From Psychrobacter vallis (GTDB lineage: Bacteria; Pseudomonadota; Gammaproteobacteria; Pseudomonadales; Moraxellaceae), in NCBI RefSeq assembly GCF_904846715.1, contig NZ_CAJHBU010000008.1, positions 1 to 64,000 of the forward strand: 64,000 bases of DNA. The letters run 5' to 3'. Made by a program: the position numbers and the translations under genes. A model generated the notes under the pieces. The model was not told where the DNA came from. It worked only from the letters and a program-made list of their open reading frames with translations, and searched no databases. Positions 38,873 through 48,710 of the stretch are shown here, piece by piece. How positions within the stretch are numbered: the first letter of the stretch is position 1; the number at the start of each line of letters is the position of its first letter.

Positions 38873-40693
38873 TTAATTATAGGCATCAACGCCCAACTGC
38901 ATAACATGACGAATGGCTGCTGGCATATCCTGAGCCTGTAGCCCTCGCTGTCCAATCAATAGCGCGTTATTGTCACTGTCAGCACGCCTCATTTGGTTAA
39001 CAAGCGTATCTCCTGCTAAACCATGTATCATGACGGCTTGATGTAAGCTGCGTATATCTGACGTTAGATCTTGCTGCGCTAACAAGCCCGCAATGACCCC
39101 AGACAGTACATCACCCATGCCAGCCGTTGCCATACCAGCATTACCCACGCCGCAAACATAAATTTGCGCGCCCTTTGACTGCTGCTCTAACACCAAAGAA
39201 CCAGCCCCCTTTAGCACCCAATCACCGCCATAAGTCGCAGCGCACTGTTTGATTGTTGCCAACCTATCGCTTTCTACCTCGCTTATATTTTTATCAAGCA
39301 ATGTGGCAGCTTCTCCACTGTGCGGTGTCAAACGAACTGGATAGTCAATGCTGTAGTCTCGCAGTTGAGTGATAAGTTCATGATTGGCCTTACTCAATGA
39401 AGCCAAATGGTATAGACCGTCAGCGTCAATCACTAATGGCTTTTTTTCTGCAATAGCGGCATTAATGTAGCTGATAAATAACGCCTTCGCCTTTTCATCA
39501 CGGCCCAATCCCATACCAATAGCAATGACACTGGCTTCTTTGATTAAAACCTCTACTCCATCTGTGTCATGCAGATTGAGAGTCATTGCGTCTGGCAATG
39601 AGGTCAATAAAGCCCCGTGAAATCTCTCATGACAGGCGACTGTGATTTTCCCCGCTCCTGTTGCCATTGTACTAGCCGCAGACAGTATTGCAGCGCCGCC
39701 CATACCTTGTGACTGATCAACACGATTACCACCAATGACCAATACATGACCATAGCTGCCTTTATAGCTGTTTTGACGACGTGCAGTTAATCGATGTGCC
39801 GCCTTTAGTAACATGGCAACTGGTACGTTTGCTTGATTGACGTCTTGACCATCGTTTTTATCAGACGCTGCTTGGTCAAGAACCTTTTGAAAAGGTATCA
39901 AGGGTATATCAATTATTTCTCCGCTGTAATCCACACCATCTTTGGTATGTAGACCGAATTTTCGCGCAATCAAACATAGCGTGATATCCGCCTGTATCGC
40001 TACACGGTCAAACACCTCACCAGTAGTAGCCACCAACCCACTCGGAATATCGACGGCAATTGCCAAGGCGTTATTTTGTCGTACTGCATCATTGAACCTG
40101 TGGATTGCCTGCTTATACACCCCTTCAGGTGCACGATCAAATCCAATGCCAAATAGGGCATCGATATAGACATCAGCAGATAAAGCTATGCCTAATGAGT
40201 CATTTGGGCGGCTGTTGCTGTCTTCAAAGCGCTGATAATCACAGTGAGCAGACAAGGCTACTTGTAGAGCTTTAGTCGCATCCGTTATTGAACATGCCGT
40301 ATTAGAAATTTCCGCTGTATGATTTATATCAAAATCTTGCTTTTCAAAACCAACGGTTATGACGGTTACTTGCCAGCCAGCTTGACGCAGATAATAAGCA
40401 ATAAGCCAACCATCACCGCCATTATTGCCCTTTCCTACCCAAATACTGGCTTCGCGCTGGCGTGTGTCAGAACGATACATGCTAGTGCTCATTGATAATT
40501 GCGTATTTAGATATTTTTGCTCGTAAAGCTGTTCGATATGTTGCGACATTTGCCAAGCGGCTTGTTGCATCAATCCAAAACTGTCATGACCTTCTGCAAA
40601 CCATGCCTGTTCCATAGCGTATACTTGCTTGCTGCTATATAGCGCTATGGGTGCTGTAGTTTTTGTGTACAGTAAATTGGATTGGGCTTGCAT
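38873..40693 (-). CDS. nnr: Bifunctional NAD(P)H-hydrate epimerase / ADP-dependent NAD(P)H-hydrate dehydratase
   Basis: Repairs damaged NADHX and NADPHX. The N-terminal YjeF_N epimerase domain (residues about 20-260) has GKGNNGGDGWLIAYYLR with the phosphate-binding glycines. The C-terminal ribokinase-like dehydratase domain (about 295-600) has VIGGNRVDQSQGMGGAAIL, LVIDADGLYHLAS, RLTPHSGEAATLL and the catalytic GMGDVLSGVIAGL. 606 residues; an insert in the N-domain makes it longer than the E. coli protein (515). Divergent from queG, an arrangement common in gammaproteobacteria. Confidence 0.93.
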   Translation of the reverse strand: MQAQSNLLYTKTTAPIALYSSKQVYAMEQAWFAEGHDSFGLMQQAAWQMSQHIEQLYEQKYLNTQLSMSTSMYRSDTRQREASIWVGKGNNGGDGWLIAYYLRQAGWQVTVITVGFEKQDFDINHTAEISNTACSITDATKALQVALSAHCDYQRFEDSNSRPNDSLGIALSADVYIDALFGIGFDRAPEGVYKQAIHRFNDAVRQNNALAIAVDIPSGLVATTGEVFDRVAIQADITLCLIARKFGLHTKDGVDYSGEIIDIPLIPFQKVLDQAASDKNDGQDVNQANVPVAMLLKAAHRLTARRQNSYKGSYGHVLVIGGNRVDQSQGMGGAAILSAASTMATGAGKITVACHERFHGALLTSLPDAMTLNLHDTDGVEVLIKEASVIAIGMGLGRDEKAKALFISYINAAIAEKKPLVIDADGLYHLASLSKANHELITQLRDYSIDYPVRLTPHSGEAATLLDKNISEVESDRLATIKQCAATYGGDWVLKGAGSLVLEQQSKGAQIYVCGVGNAGMATAGMGDVLSGVIAGLLAQQDLTSDIRSLHQAVMIHGLAGDTLVNQMRRADSDNNALLIGQRGLQAQDMPAAIRHVMQLGVDAYN

Positions 40694-40716
40694 AATCGTT
40701 CCTTAGCTATTTTTAC

Positions 40717-40862
40717 TATCATCAGTTCAGTATAAAAACGAGTCAGCGGGACTGGCATAAATTTTTCGCCGCCTCTGTCTGCGCAGGCACAGCAAGCCAG
40801 AGAAATTTATGCCAGTTCAGCGTTGGAATATAATGTATTTTTTTTATTTAGAATCGACTATA
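40717..40862 (-). repeat. 146-bp palindromic element, family 1, copy C
   Basis: Same family as copy B, in the opposite direction. Inner arms CTGGCATAAATTT (40752-40764) and complement (40803-40815) form a perfect 13-bp hairpin stem. It sits between the divergent nnr and queG genes, within 25 bases of the nnr start, so it may affect their promoters. The left terminal heptamer carries two differences. The rest up to 41022 is AT-rich with nothing else recognised. Confidence 0.9.
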
Positions 40863-41022
40863 TAGTATTTTATATTGCGTTAATTTTTTACTTATATTAG
40901 CTTAGCAAAAGCTTACTTTGACTTATGTATCAATATGAATACGAGTTTATTTGCTTTTATGCTTGCGCTCTTCGCTCACAGGCTTATCATAACGGTATTC
41001 ACCTCAATACCTACTGCCAAAC

Positions 41023-42267
41023 ATGAATAATGACTCTCAACCAGACTTGCCAATTTTATCAACCAAGCAAACATCAGCCAAGCAGCTATCGTCTACCCCT
41101 AACGATGCGTCGACAAAAAAAATTGCCGTCACTCATACTCATACGCAGGCCTTTGCAACTGCGGCAGATGTCAATCAATGGATTAAAACTCAGGCACAGG
41201 CGCTAGGATTTGCTGACTGCGGTTTCTTATCCGTTCACCACCCTCTATTTACTCAGCAGATTGTACATTTGCAGCAATGGCTAGATAAAGGCTATGAAGG
41301 TCAGTTGCAGTTTATGCACAATAACCATCATCTGCGCGCTCATCCTGAACAGTTGGTAGAGGGTGCAAAGACCATCATTAGCGTGCGTATGGATTATCTC
41401 ACGCAATCCCCGACACCGCGCACTGTCAGTGATAATGACCACCCCAATCAAGGCATCATTGCCCGTTATGCCAGAGGGCGCGATTACCATAAGACCATGC
41501 GTAGTCGTCTAAAGCAGTTGGCACTAACCATCGAAACCATGCTGCCTGAATGGCGACACCTCAACATTGGCTCAGAAAAGGATTTTATTTTTAGACCCTT
41601 CAGTGATTCTGCGCCTATTTTTGAACGTCCCATTGCAGAGGCAGCTGGCCTTGGCTGGACAGGAAAGCACACGTTATTAATCAATAAGCAAGCTGGCTCA
41701 TTCTTTGTACTTGGTGAGCTATTTATAAGCCTTGAGTTGCCTGACGATACACCAGTAAAAGAACACTGTGGCAGTTGCAGCGCTTGTATCGATATTTGTC
41801 CTACCCAAGCCATTGTAGCGCCTTATGAGCTAAATGCTTCTGCTTGTATCTCGTACCTGACTATTGAACATGATGGTATCATTGATCCTAAATACCGACA
41901 TGCGATTGGCAACCGAGTCTTTGGTTGTGATGATTGTCAGCTTATCTGTCCATGGAACCGTTACGCCAATCTCACGCCGGTAGAAGATTTTGCACCACGG
42001 CACAATCTTGATAACAGCAGTTTGCTTGAGTTATGGCAATGGCCAGAAGCAGAATTTATGAAAAAAACCGAAGGCAGTCCACTTCGACGCACAGGTTATG
42101 TCAATTTTTTGCGCAATATTGCCATAGGACTTGGCAATACGAATGGCAGCCAAGAAACGATAGCACAACTACAATCAAAAATGGGTGTACATAATGAGAT
42201 GCTCGATGAACATATCACTTGGGCGATAGCTGAACAGCGCGATAAATTAAAGACGGTTAAACCGTAG
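41023..42267 (+). CDS. queG: Epoxyqueuosine reductase
   Basis: Cobalamin- and iron-sulfur-dependent enzyme that reduces epoxyqueuosine to queuosine in tRNA, the last step of queuosine synthesis. Two 4Fe-4S binding clusters are present: CGSCSACIDICP near residue 248 and GCDDCQLICPW near residue 300. RYARGRDYHKTMRSRL and GWTGKHTLLIN are family marks. The N terminus carries about 45 extra polar residues before the conserved part; a later start cannot be excluded. 414 residues. A terminator follows. Confidence 0.94.
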   Translation: MNNDSQPDLPILSTKQTSAKQLSSTPNDASTKKIAVTHTHTQAFATAADVNQWIKTQAQALGFADCGFLSVHHPLFTQQIVHLQQWLDKGYEGQLQFMHNNHHLRAHPEQLVEGAKTIISVRMDYLTQSPTPRTVSDNDHPNQGIIARYARGRDYHKTMRSRLKQLALTIETMLPEWRHLNIGSEKDFIFRPFSDSAPIFERPIAEAAGLGWTGKHTLLINKQAGSFFVLGELFISLELPDDTPVKEHCGSCSACIDICPTQAIVAPYELNASACISYLTIEHDGIIDPKYRHAIGNRVFGCDDCQLICPWNRYANLTPVEDFAPRHNLDNSSLLELWQWPEAEFMKKTEGSPLRRTGYVNFLRNIAIGLGNTNGSQETIAQLQSKMGVHNEMLDEHITWAIAEQRDKLKTVKP

Positions 42268-42298
42268 ATTTCTACCGATCTGAACTAAAATCTAAACC

Positions 42299-42330
42299 AA
42301 AAAAATGCCTCTTATTAAGAGGCATTTTTT
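42299..42330. terminator. Bidirectional terminator after queG
   Basis: A perfect 14-bp stem (AAAAAATGCCTCTT with complement) and three-base loop; T runs on both strands. It also ends the convergent LysM gene transcript. Confidence 0.92.
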
Positions 42331-42382
42331 ATTGGCCTATATTGCTAAAGATTCATATATTTTTAAGAATCTAAAATCAATA

Positions 42383-42892
42383 TTAAGGCTTAGGAATGCG
42401 TAGCACTTGACCTGGGTATATTTTATCAGGCTCAGATAGCATTGGCTTATTGGCTTCAAAAATTTTCATATAGTCATTTGATGAACCATAAACATCTTGC
42501 GCAATTTTAGACAAACTGTCGCCCGACTTCACGGTATACATAGTAGACTCAGGTGCATCTTCTTCGATATCGATATTGTCGATTACTTTGGCTACATTTT
42601 GTACATTACCAATAGCAATGATCGCTTTTTCGCGGTCTGCTTGGGTTTTGGCTTTACCACTAATTTCCGCGGTATCAGTTGAACCATTATATTTGATTTT
42701 TAGATCGCCGATATTAAGATTTTGCTGCTGAATGCGGCGCAGTAATATATTAGCAACTGATTGAGCCGAAGGCTCACTGCTTTGTACTGGCGTATTGGCG
42801 TCTGCTTTCGTTTCCACTTTGGCATCATGTTTGGCGTCATCACGATTGAAAATCTTATCACCAATATCCTTTGCAAAACTGAACATACCCAT
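42383..42892 (-). CDS. lysM: BON and LysM domain protein (potassium-binding Kbp/YgaU type)
   Basis: Small cytoplasmic or periplasm-associated protein of 169 residues resembling E. coli Kbp (YgaU), which binds K+ and shows affinity for peptidoglycan-like structures. It has a BON domain (residues about 45-108, with LNIGDLKIKYNG and GNVQNVAKVIDNI) and a C-terminal LysM domain (about 118-167, YTVKSGDSLSKIAQDVYG to YPGQVLRIP). The MGMFSFAKDIGDKIF start is family-like; AAGGA precedes the ATG. There is no signal peptide. Confidence 0.88.
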   Translation of the reverse strand: MGMFSFAKDIGDKIFNRDDAKHDAKVETKADANTPVQSSEPSAQSVANILLRRIQQQNLNIGDLKIKYNGSTDTAEISGKAKTQADREKAIIAIGNVQNVAKVIDNIDIEEDAPESTMYTVKSGDSLSKIAQDVYGSSNDYMKIFEANKPMLSEPDKIYPGQVLRIPKP

Positions 42893-43089
42893 ATAATTAT
42901 TCCTTAAAATATTATTATTTATTGTTCATCGCTTTTTTGTGATGATATAGATACTTAACTATATAGATAATTATCTATTGTCACTTCGCTACTTTTACCG
43001 TTTCCAGTATAGACAAAGGAAAATGACATGAATAGTAAGAGTATGTTGAGTAATGTTGATTTGGCGTAGCTTATGTTAATGTATGGTCA

Positions 43090-43122
43090 TAAAAAAACCG
43101 CCTATCTATTCAGATAAGCGGT
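43090..43122 (-). terminator. Terminator of acpP
   Basis: The 11-bp stem ACCGC-TATCT / AGATA-GCGGT with one mismatch and a four-base loop, followed by a run of T on the minus strand, lies 30 bases past the acpP stop. Confidence 0.85.
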
Positions 43123-43151
43123 CGTGCAAAACTCGTTGAGCCAGTAGCTAA

Positions 43152-43388
43152 TTATAGCTGCGCTTGTACATAGTCAATTGCTTTTTGAACTGTCGTTAAT
43201 TCTGCTGAATCTTCATCAGGAATGGTAATGCCAAAATCACTTTCAAACGACATAACCAATTCAACTAGGTCTAACGAATCAGCGCCTAAGTCTTCCATAA
43301 ATGAAGCATCATTACTGATATCTTCAACGTTCATACCCAATTGCTCAGCTACTGCAGCTTTAACTCTTAGCTCGGTATCATTACTCAT
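43152..43388 (-). CDS. acpP: Acyl carrier protein
   Basis: Carries growing acyl chains on a 4'-phosphopantetheine attached to S38 in the motif [11 protein letters not shown]. 78 residues, acidic, four-helix family length. It lies 270 bases after fabG; the spacer has two TATAAT-like boxes (near 43555 and 43585), so acpP probably has its own promoter, which suits its high abundance. fabF is not next to it within this window. Confidence 0.97.
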   Translation of the reverse strand: MSNDTELRVKAAVAEQLGMNVEDISNDASFMEDLGADSLDLVELVMSFESDFGITIPDEDSAELTTVQKAIDYVQAQL

Positions 43389-43658
43389 GTAGATTTCTCC
43401 TTTTTGATCTATTATTTTGACAGATTACCATAGCCCTATAAGTAGGCGCTATAGCATTGTATATAAAATGGGATTTTCAGACTAGCATGGCTGTCTAAGT
43501 GCTTTATAACAAGTTATACGTTTTGACCAATATCTGGTAGAGCCTCGCTATAATACAGGGCTTTGGCATAAAAGTAACCGCCATTATAGCATCCTTTATT
43601 ATAGTTTACACTCGTTCACACAGTTTTTTATTATAACTGTGTAACGCTCGTTTGTTAT

Positions 43659-44387
43659 CTACATGTACATGCCACCATTGACAGGAATAACGGCTCCTGT
43701 GATATAGCTGGCCTCATCACTGGCCAAGAAATGCACTGCTGCCGCGATATCTTCTGGTTGACCAAGACGACTGATTGGTACGGCATCTAACATAGAATTT
43801 AATAGACGCTCATCAAGCTCATCAGTCATATCTGTCTCGATTAAACCTGGAGCGACGCAATTGATCGTCACTTGTCGTGAGCCAATTTCACGCGCGAGCG
43901 TACGGCTAAAGCCTTCTACACCAGCTTTGGTCGCAGCATAGTTAGACTGACCAGCATTGCCCATTTGAGCGACAACAGAGGTTATATTAATAATGCGACC
44001 GCGGCGTGCTTTCATCATACCGCGTACAGCACGTTTACTCATGCGATAAACTGAGGTCAAATTGGTGTCCATGACATTTTCCCAATCTTCATCTTTCATA
44101 CGCATCAGCAGTCCATCTTGGGTAATACCAGCATTATTGACCAATACTTGTACCGCACCATAAACGCTTTCAATCTCTTCAAACAGTTTATCAATTTGGG
44201 CAGTATCACGCACATCTAAAACACGACCAATACCACCAGTATCATGAAGATAATCATTAATAAGCTCAGCGCCTTTTTCAGTGGTCGCTGTGCCGATGAC
44301 GAAATGCCCTTCTTTAGCAAAGCGTTTGGCGACTGCTTTGCCAATACCGCGGCTAGCGCCAGTAACTAATGTAATCGTACGGCTCAT
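43659..44387 (-). CDS. fabG: 3-oxoacyl-[ACP] reductase
   Basis: NADPH-dependent short-chain dehydrogenase performing the first reduction of each fatty acid elongation cycle. It has the coenzyme motif TGASRGIGKA (residues 9-18), NNAGIT near 87, and the catalytic Ser, Tyr and Lys in ITSVV and SNYAATKAG (about 137-158). 242 residues, typical. Its ATG overlaps the fabD stop by four bases. Confidence 0.97.
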   Translation of the reverse strand: MSRTITLVTGASRGIGKAVAKRFAKEGHFVIGTATTEKGAELINDYLHDTGGIGRVLDVRDTAQIDKLFEEIESVYGAVQVLVNNAGITQDGLLMRMKDEDWENVMDTNLTSVYRMSKRAVRGMMKARRGRIINITSVVAQMGNAGQSNYAATKAGVEGFSRTLAREIGSRQVTINCVAPGLIETDMTDELDERLLNSMLDAVPISRLGQPEDIAAAVHFLASDEASYITGAVIPVNGGMYM

Positions 44388-45352
44388 AATAATACCTCCA
44401 ATAATTTCTCTAGACGGGCAGGTTTGTCAGTAGGATAGCTGGTAATTGGCTGTGCTTGACGCTTCGCTAAATTACTTAGTACGTTGCCACTGCCACATTC
44501 GATTAATAGGTTAATTTGCTTGTCAGCCAGCTCCTGCATGGTTTTTGACCACAATACAGGCTCACTTAGTTGCTCAGTTAATGCTTGCTTAATGCCTACC
44601 GCGCTGGTCTCGACGCGTGCATAACGATTTTGAATAACAGGAATGGTTGCTTGATCAAACTTGATGCCTGCTAATATCTCAGCCAAAGCATTACTTGCAG
44701 GTTGCATCAGTGCACAATGAGAGGGCACACTCACTTTTAGAGGCACAGATTTTTTGCCAGTATTTTTTACTTTATCGATCACCGCATTAACGCCGGCCGC
44801 ATTACCCGATATGACCACTTGGCCTGGGCTATTAAAGTTGGCAGCACCAACAATAGCACCATCAACATGTTCAGTCGCTTGCTCGCACAGATTTTCCACT
44901 CTATTATCTTCAAGACCCAGCACTGCAGCCATCGCGGTATCGACGCCGACGACCGCCTCTTGCATCAACTGGCCACGCTTATGCACTAGATTTACTGCAT
45001 CACCAAGCGATATAACATTGGCAGCACACAGAGCACTGTACTCGCCTAGCGAGTGGCCCGCTAAATAACATGGCTTTTCTTTTATTTTTTGTTGTAAGAC
45101 ACGCCAAATTGCAATGCTAGCTGTTAATAGTGCCGGCTGAGTGTATTGGGTTTGGTTGAGCTTTTCTTCATCTTGACAGATTGCCCATAAATCCTCACCA
45201 AGCGCATCACTCGCTTCGGTAAAAGTATCACGTATCTCTGGATAAATTTCAGCAAGCTCACTCGTCATCGCGACTGCTTGAGAGCCTTGTCCAGGAAAAA
45301 TGACTGCGATACGAACGGGTTGCTTTTTTACCATATCGGGTACAGAAGCCAT
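44384..45352 (-). CDS. fabD: Malonyl-CoA:ACP transacylase
   Basis: Moves malonyl groups from CoA to ACP to feed fatty acid elongation. GQGSQ (near residue 22) and the nucleophile serine in GHSLGEYSAL (near 98) are visible, with the catalytic His in VPSHCALM. An in-frame TTG lies two codons upstream, but AAGGA is nine bases before the ATG at 45352. 322 residues. It starts a fabD-fabG unit; plsX and fabH, often upstream, are absent here. Confidence 0.96.
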   Translation of the reverse strand: MASVPDMVKKQPVRIAVIFPGQGSQAVAMTSELAEIYPEIRDTFTEASDALGEDLWAICQDEEKLNQTQYTQPALLTASIAIWRVLQQKIKEKPCYLAGHSLGEYSALCAANVISLGDAVNLVHKRGQLMQEAVVGVDTAMAAVLGLEDNRVENLCEQATEHVDGAIVGAANFNSPGQVVISGNAAGVNAVIDKVKNTGKKSVPLKVSVPSHCALMQPASNALAEILAGIKFDQATIPVIQNRYARVETSAVGIKQALTEQLSEPVLWSKTMQELADKQINLLIECGSGNVLSNLAKRQAQPITSYPTDKPARLEKLLEVLL

Positions 45353-45811
45353 AACCAATATTCCTTAGTTGATTACAAATATCCCTAAAAATACTGAGGG
45401 TATTATATTATAAGATGTCATACAAACGGCTACTTCAACGATAGTCATTTCAAAGAATAGACATTTTTAAAATAGCGTTCTTTTGCGAAGTACAAATTGT
45501 CAGTCAACTATACACTGACCCACTCTATTATCATAGCGGATGCAAACCGAACAACAGTAGCAAAGCGCCATTCAAGTTAAAAATATTCATTATATCAGCG
45601 TACTTTTCAAGTACTAACCATAAAACTTAGTGAGACAACGAGTTAAATCTCAAATAACAAAAAGCCAAGTTATCCAGCTACATAATATATGATAGCGAAA
45701 TAACTTGGCTTTTTTTAGCTCAAAACTGATTGCCTAACAACAGCCAGACAAAGATAACAACAGTCACCAGTACTATCATTACTTCGCCCAAGCTATCATG
45801 CAGCCAATGTC
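45353..45811. other. Intergenic region between rpmF and fabD
   Basis: About 460 bases. It contains the rpmF terminator (45659-45716) and presumably the fabD promoter, which I could not pin down. It shows that the fab genes are not read from the rpmF promoter in the usual yceD-rpmF-plsX-fabH-fabD way. Confidence 0.45.
45659..45716 (-). terminator. Terminator of rpmF
   Basis: Arms AAAAAGCCAAGTTAT and its complement (45659-45673 and 45700-45716) enclose a 26-base loop that can itself fold via GCTA/TAGC. T runs are present on both strands. Confidence 0.8.
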
Positions 45812-45994
45812 TTAGGCGTCTTGACTGACTTTGAATAACTGACGACCACGGTAGAAACCATCTTTAGTCATGTGGTGACGGCGATGTTTTTCACCAGTCG
45901 TTGCATCTACGCTTAGCTCAGCAATTTCCATACGATGGTGTGAACGGCGCATGTCACGACGAGAACGGCTTTTACGACTTTTTTGAACAGCCAT
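45812..45994 (-). CDS. rpmF: 50S ribosomal protein L32
   Basis: Small basic protein of the large subunit, 60 residues. The N-terminal [20 protein letters not shown] is characteristic. It lacks the zinc-binding cysteines of some L32 forms. It follows yceD by 311 bases, more than usual, and that spacer has its own promoter-like box. A strong terminator ends the unit. Confidence 0.97.
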   Translation of the reverse strand: MAVQKSRKSRSRRDMRRSHHRMEIAELSVDATTGEKHRRHHMTKDGFYRGRQLFKVSQDA

Positions 45995-46210
45995 GATATA
46001 GCTCCTATACTTAAAAGGGATAAGCTTGAAATTCAGCTTTAGTCGATACTGACAGAGGCTATATAATCACAACAACCTAAGTCTTAAGCATCATTAGTTA
46101 AATAGATTGTCGCTCACATAAAGCGCTGACTTCATCTAGAATTTATAAAAAATTTAATCAGTCAGCTTCTATCAGCAAGCAACAGGTTGCTCGAATGCAA
46201 TAAACCGGAT

Positions 46211-46216
46211 ATTATA
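46211..46216 (-). promoter_or_regulatory. Candidate -10 box of an rpmF promoter
   Basis: TATAAT on the minus strand in the yceD-rpmF spacer, with a weak TTTATT 17 bases upstream. It would give rpmF a leader of about 210 bases. The rest of 45995-46305 shows no gene. Confidence 0.4.
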
Positions 46217-46305
46217 CGCATGTTTATTCAATTAATAAAGCCCTGCCTTTCACTCTTCTGTACAAAGCTGTTAAAAGACACTCAAATACCTTAAAGAGAT
46301 CACTT

Positions 46306-46899
46306 TTATAGCTTGCCTTTTAGTGAAGCCAAAGCAGCAAATGGATTCTCACTTTCTTCTTCTTCTGGTATTTCACCAAACTGCTCAACCGACATTTCAC
46401 AATCATCATGTTTTGGTGCCATTGGCGTTTTGAGCAATATCTCATCTTCTACCAGTTTCTTGAATGGCAATAAGCGCTCTGGTGATTGTTCAATAACGAC
46501 TTCATCGAGCAATAAATAATCTTGCTCGTCATTAACTGAGCGCACTTGGCTGTCATTCTCAAGTAGCGCAACATTATAATCATCCGACAAGTCTATGGCG
46601 ACTGGTTGTAGACAACGTTGGCAAGTTAACCAAACTTCACCTGTCAGTGTAAATGCTAAATGTAAAACGTTATTACGGCGATACAAATGAGCATCTAGCT
46701 GTGTTTTTGACTGCTCATGCTCAGTATTTAGGGTAGCAGCAAGACGATCAAAAGAGTTTGGATCCACCTCTCCTGACCATTCAAAACCCGCATCCGCCCA
46801 CTTATCTAAAGAAATATGTTCAGGCATGCTGCTAGATACAGGCGCTTTTTTATTATCGACTTGAAGTGCTGACGGTTTAGTTTCTGGAGTGCTTGACAT
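46306..46899 (-). CDS. yceD: YceD family protein (DUF177)
   Basis: Homologue of bacterial YceD, linked to 23S rRNA/50S accumulation and almost always found next to rpmF, as here. About 197 residues. Typical marks are LTGEVWLTCQRCLQPV with its CxxC near residue 110, and the C-terminal NPFAALASLK. GAGG lies six bases before the ATG at 46899; an ATG four codons earlier lacks an RBS. The N-terminal 30 residues are polar. Confidence 0.88.
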   Translation of the reverse strand: MSSTPETKPSALQVDNKKAPVSSSMPEHISLDKWADAGFEWSGEVDPNSFDRLAATLNTEHEQSKTQLDAHLYRRNNVLHLAFTLTGEVWLTCQRCLQPVAIDLSDDYNVALLENDSQVRSVNDEQDYLLLDEVVIEQSPERLLPFKKLVEDEILLKTPMAPKHDDCEMSVEQFGEIPEEEESENPFAALASLKGKL

Positions 46900-47052
46900 G
46901 CGCGACCTCATTCATAAAAACGATGTATAATATTGCCTGCCATACTAATGGAAAGCGCCGAGCTGCGCCAGCGCTAGTATGTTAATATTTTTTTATCTCT
47001 AGGCTGTTTTAATTCCCTATTCCTTATTCTCTATTTGGTCAGTGCTTTATCT

Positions 47053-47778
47053 ATGAGCTCATTTAACAATCAAACTGATTTTTCTCACTTGCTATCTTAT
47101 ATCGAAGCCAACAATCTGCTGCAACATCTAACCGAACTGACAAACCATATCCAAGAAAACACACCAGCCTCATTAATTTTTAAACGAGAGGAACACTTAA
47201 GTGAATGGAAAAAAGAATGGCAAAGACTCTCTAGTATAAAAATTAATGATAGCGCTCAACAAGAATTAGATCAAAATGAACGAGCGGCAACAGACTGGCT
47301 TATAAAACTGTTCAATATCTTATTTGATGATCAAAAAGTCTTATTAGCTCGAAGTGCGGGAGAACCAGAATATTTCCCTCATCAACACAATGAACCGGCA
47401 AGAATTGAATTTGCTCATGGCTTTTTTGCCAGTGCACTGCATGAAATGAGCCATTGGTGCATCGCAGGTAAATCGCGTAGAGCACTTAGTGATTTTGGCT
47501 ACTGGTATGCACCAGATGGACGCTCAGCAGACCAACAACAAGCTTTTGAGCGTGTAGAAATTAAACCACAAGCATTGGAGTGTCTGTTCACTCTAGCTTG
47601 CGGACGAGCGTTCCAAGTTTCACAGGACAATTTGTTTGCAGAATTCGTCACCAGCAGCAGTACGTTTGCTAGTGACGTTTATCTACAGGCCAAAGAGTAC
47701 ATTACAAAGCCACATACCCTACCACGTGATGCCAAAATCTTGTTGCACACTTTCCTAACGGTTTGTGCTTCTGGTTAA
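47053..47778 (+). CDS. epmC: Elongation factor P hydroxylase
   Basis: EpmC (YfcM) hydroxylates the beta-lysyl-lysine on elongation factor P. The metal-binding HEMSHW motif sits near residue 135, and FAHGFFASALHEMSHW, GYWYAPDGRSADQQQAFERVEIKPQALE-type and FQVSQDNL segments are characteristic. About 241 residues. An in-frame TTG at 47035 was set aside for the ATG at 47053; no strong RBS is seen for either. efp, epmA and epmB are not in the window. It stands alone, divergent from yceD. Confidence 0.9.
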   Translation: MSSFNNQTDFSHLLSYIEANNLLQHLTELTNHIQENTPASLIFKREEHLSEWKKEWQRLSSIKINDSAQQELDQNERAATDWLIKLFNILFDDQKVLLARSAGEPEYFPHQHNEPARIEFAHGFFASALHEMSHWCIAGKSRRALSDFGYWYAPDGRSADQQQAFERVEIKPQALECLFTLACGRAFQVSQDNLFAEFVTSSSTFASDVYLQAKEYITKPHTLPRDAKILLHTFLTVCASG

Positions 47779-47998
47779 TCTAAATCAGTGTAAAGCTAAC
47801 TGTTTAACTTTACTGTTGTGTCGTTAACGATTCCCAACGGACAGTAACGCCACGTCACTAAACTTATATTTGCTTTACGCTATACTAGTACGTATCCTCA
47901 ATGCAATTGATAGTCACCTAAATGATGATATATACATCTCATGAAAGCACATATATCTTAATCGCTAAAAACCAATAACTATAAAATAAGGAACCATT

Positions 47999-48619
47999 AT
48001 GCAAGTACTTTATATACATCCAGACAACCCTCAACCGCGCCTGATCGAACAAGCAGCTGATCTATTGCGTAAAGATCTATTAATCATCTATCCCACTGAT
48101 ACCAGTTATGCTTTTGGTTGCCGTTTGGGTGCAAAAGATGCACTAGAAAAGCTCAAGCAAATTCGAGAGCTTGATGACAAGCACCAGTTTACCTTGTTGT
48201 GTCGTGACTTAAGCGAAATTGCCAATTACGCTAGTGTTGACAATGTACAATTTAAACAGCTTAAAGCACATACCCCAGCACCCATTACTTTCATCCTAAA
48301 TGCCACAAAGGACGTACCGAAAAAACTCGCCCATGCCAAGAAAAAAACCATCGGTATTCGTGTACCTAGTAATCCTATTGCTCAGGCACTTTTGGAGGCG
48401 ATGGATGAACCAATCTTAACCAGCTCTTTAATTTTACCTAATAGAGATGACATACTCGACGATCCATTCGAAATTGAAGACTTGCTAGGTAACCAAATCG
48501 ACGGATTGATTAACGCAGGTATAAAGACAACCAAGCTTACTACTATCGTAGACATGACTAGCAGCGTTCCTGAAGTTATCAGACAAGGTGCGGCTGATGT
48601 CGATTCATTATTACTTTAG
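47999..48619 (+). CDS. yciO: YrdC/Sua5/TsaC-family protein, YciO type
   Basis: YrdC-fold protein related to threonylcarbamoyladenylate synthase, but with the YciO pattern: IYPTDTSYAFGCRLG with the nucleotide-binding region, KHQFTLLCRDLSEIANYA, PAPITFILNA, KKKTIGIRVPSNPI and LTSSLILP. YciO proteins have weak or unclear activity in t6A formation, so the role is uncertain and a dedicated TsaC is probably elsewhere. 206 residues, normal. AAGGAA precedes the ATG. Convergent with the alpha operon through a shared terminator. Confidence 0.88.
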   Translation: MQVLYIHPDNPQPRLIEQAADLLRKDLLIIYPTDTSYAFGCRLGAKDALEKLKQIRELDDKHQFTLLCRDLSEIANYASVDNVQFKQLKAHTPAPITFILNATKDVPKKLAHAKKKTIGIRVPSNPIAQALLEAMDEPILTSSLILPNRDDILDDPFEIEDLLGNQIDGLINAGIKTTKLTTIVDMTSSVPEVIRQGAADVDSLLL

Positions 48620-48654
48620 CCAATTAATATTATAAGCAGTCAAATTTAAGACAA

Positions 48655-48685
48655 AAAAAAGCTCCAATTCAATTGGAGCTTTTTT
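48655..48685. terminator. Bidirectional terminator between yciO and rplQ
   Basis: AGCTCCAATT and its complement around a single central base make a long stem with A and T runs on both sides. It ends the ribosomal alpha operon (minus) and yciO (plus). Confidence 0.93.
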
Positions 48686-48710
48686 ATAAGTTTATATTTT
48701 CAGTATAAAA

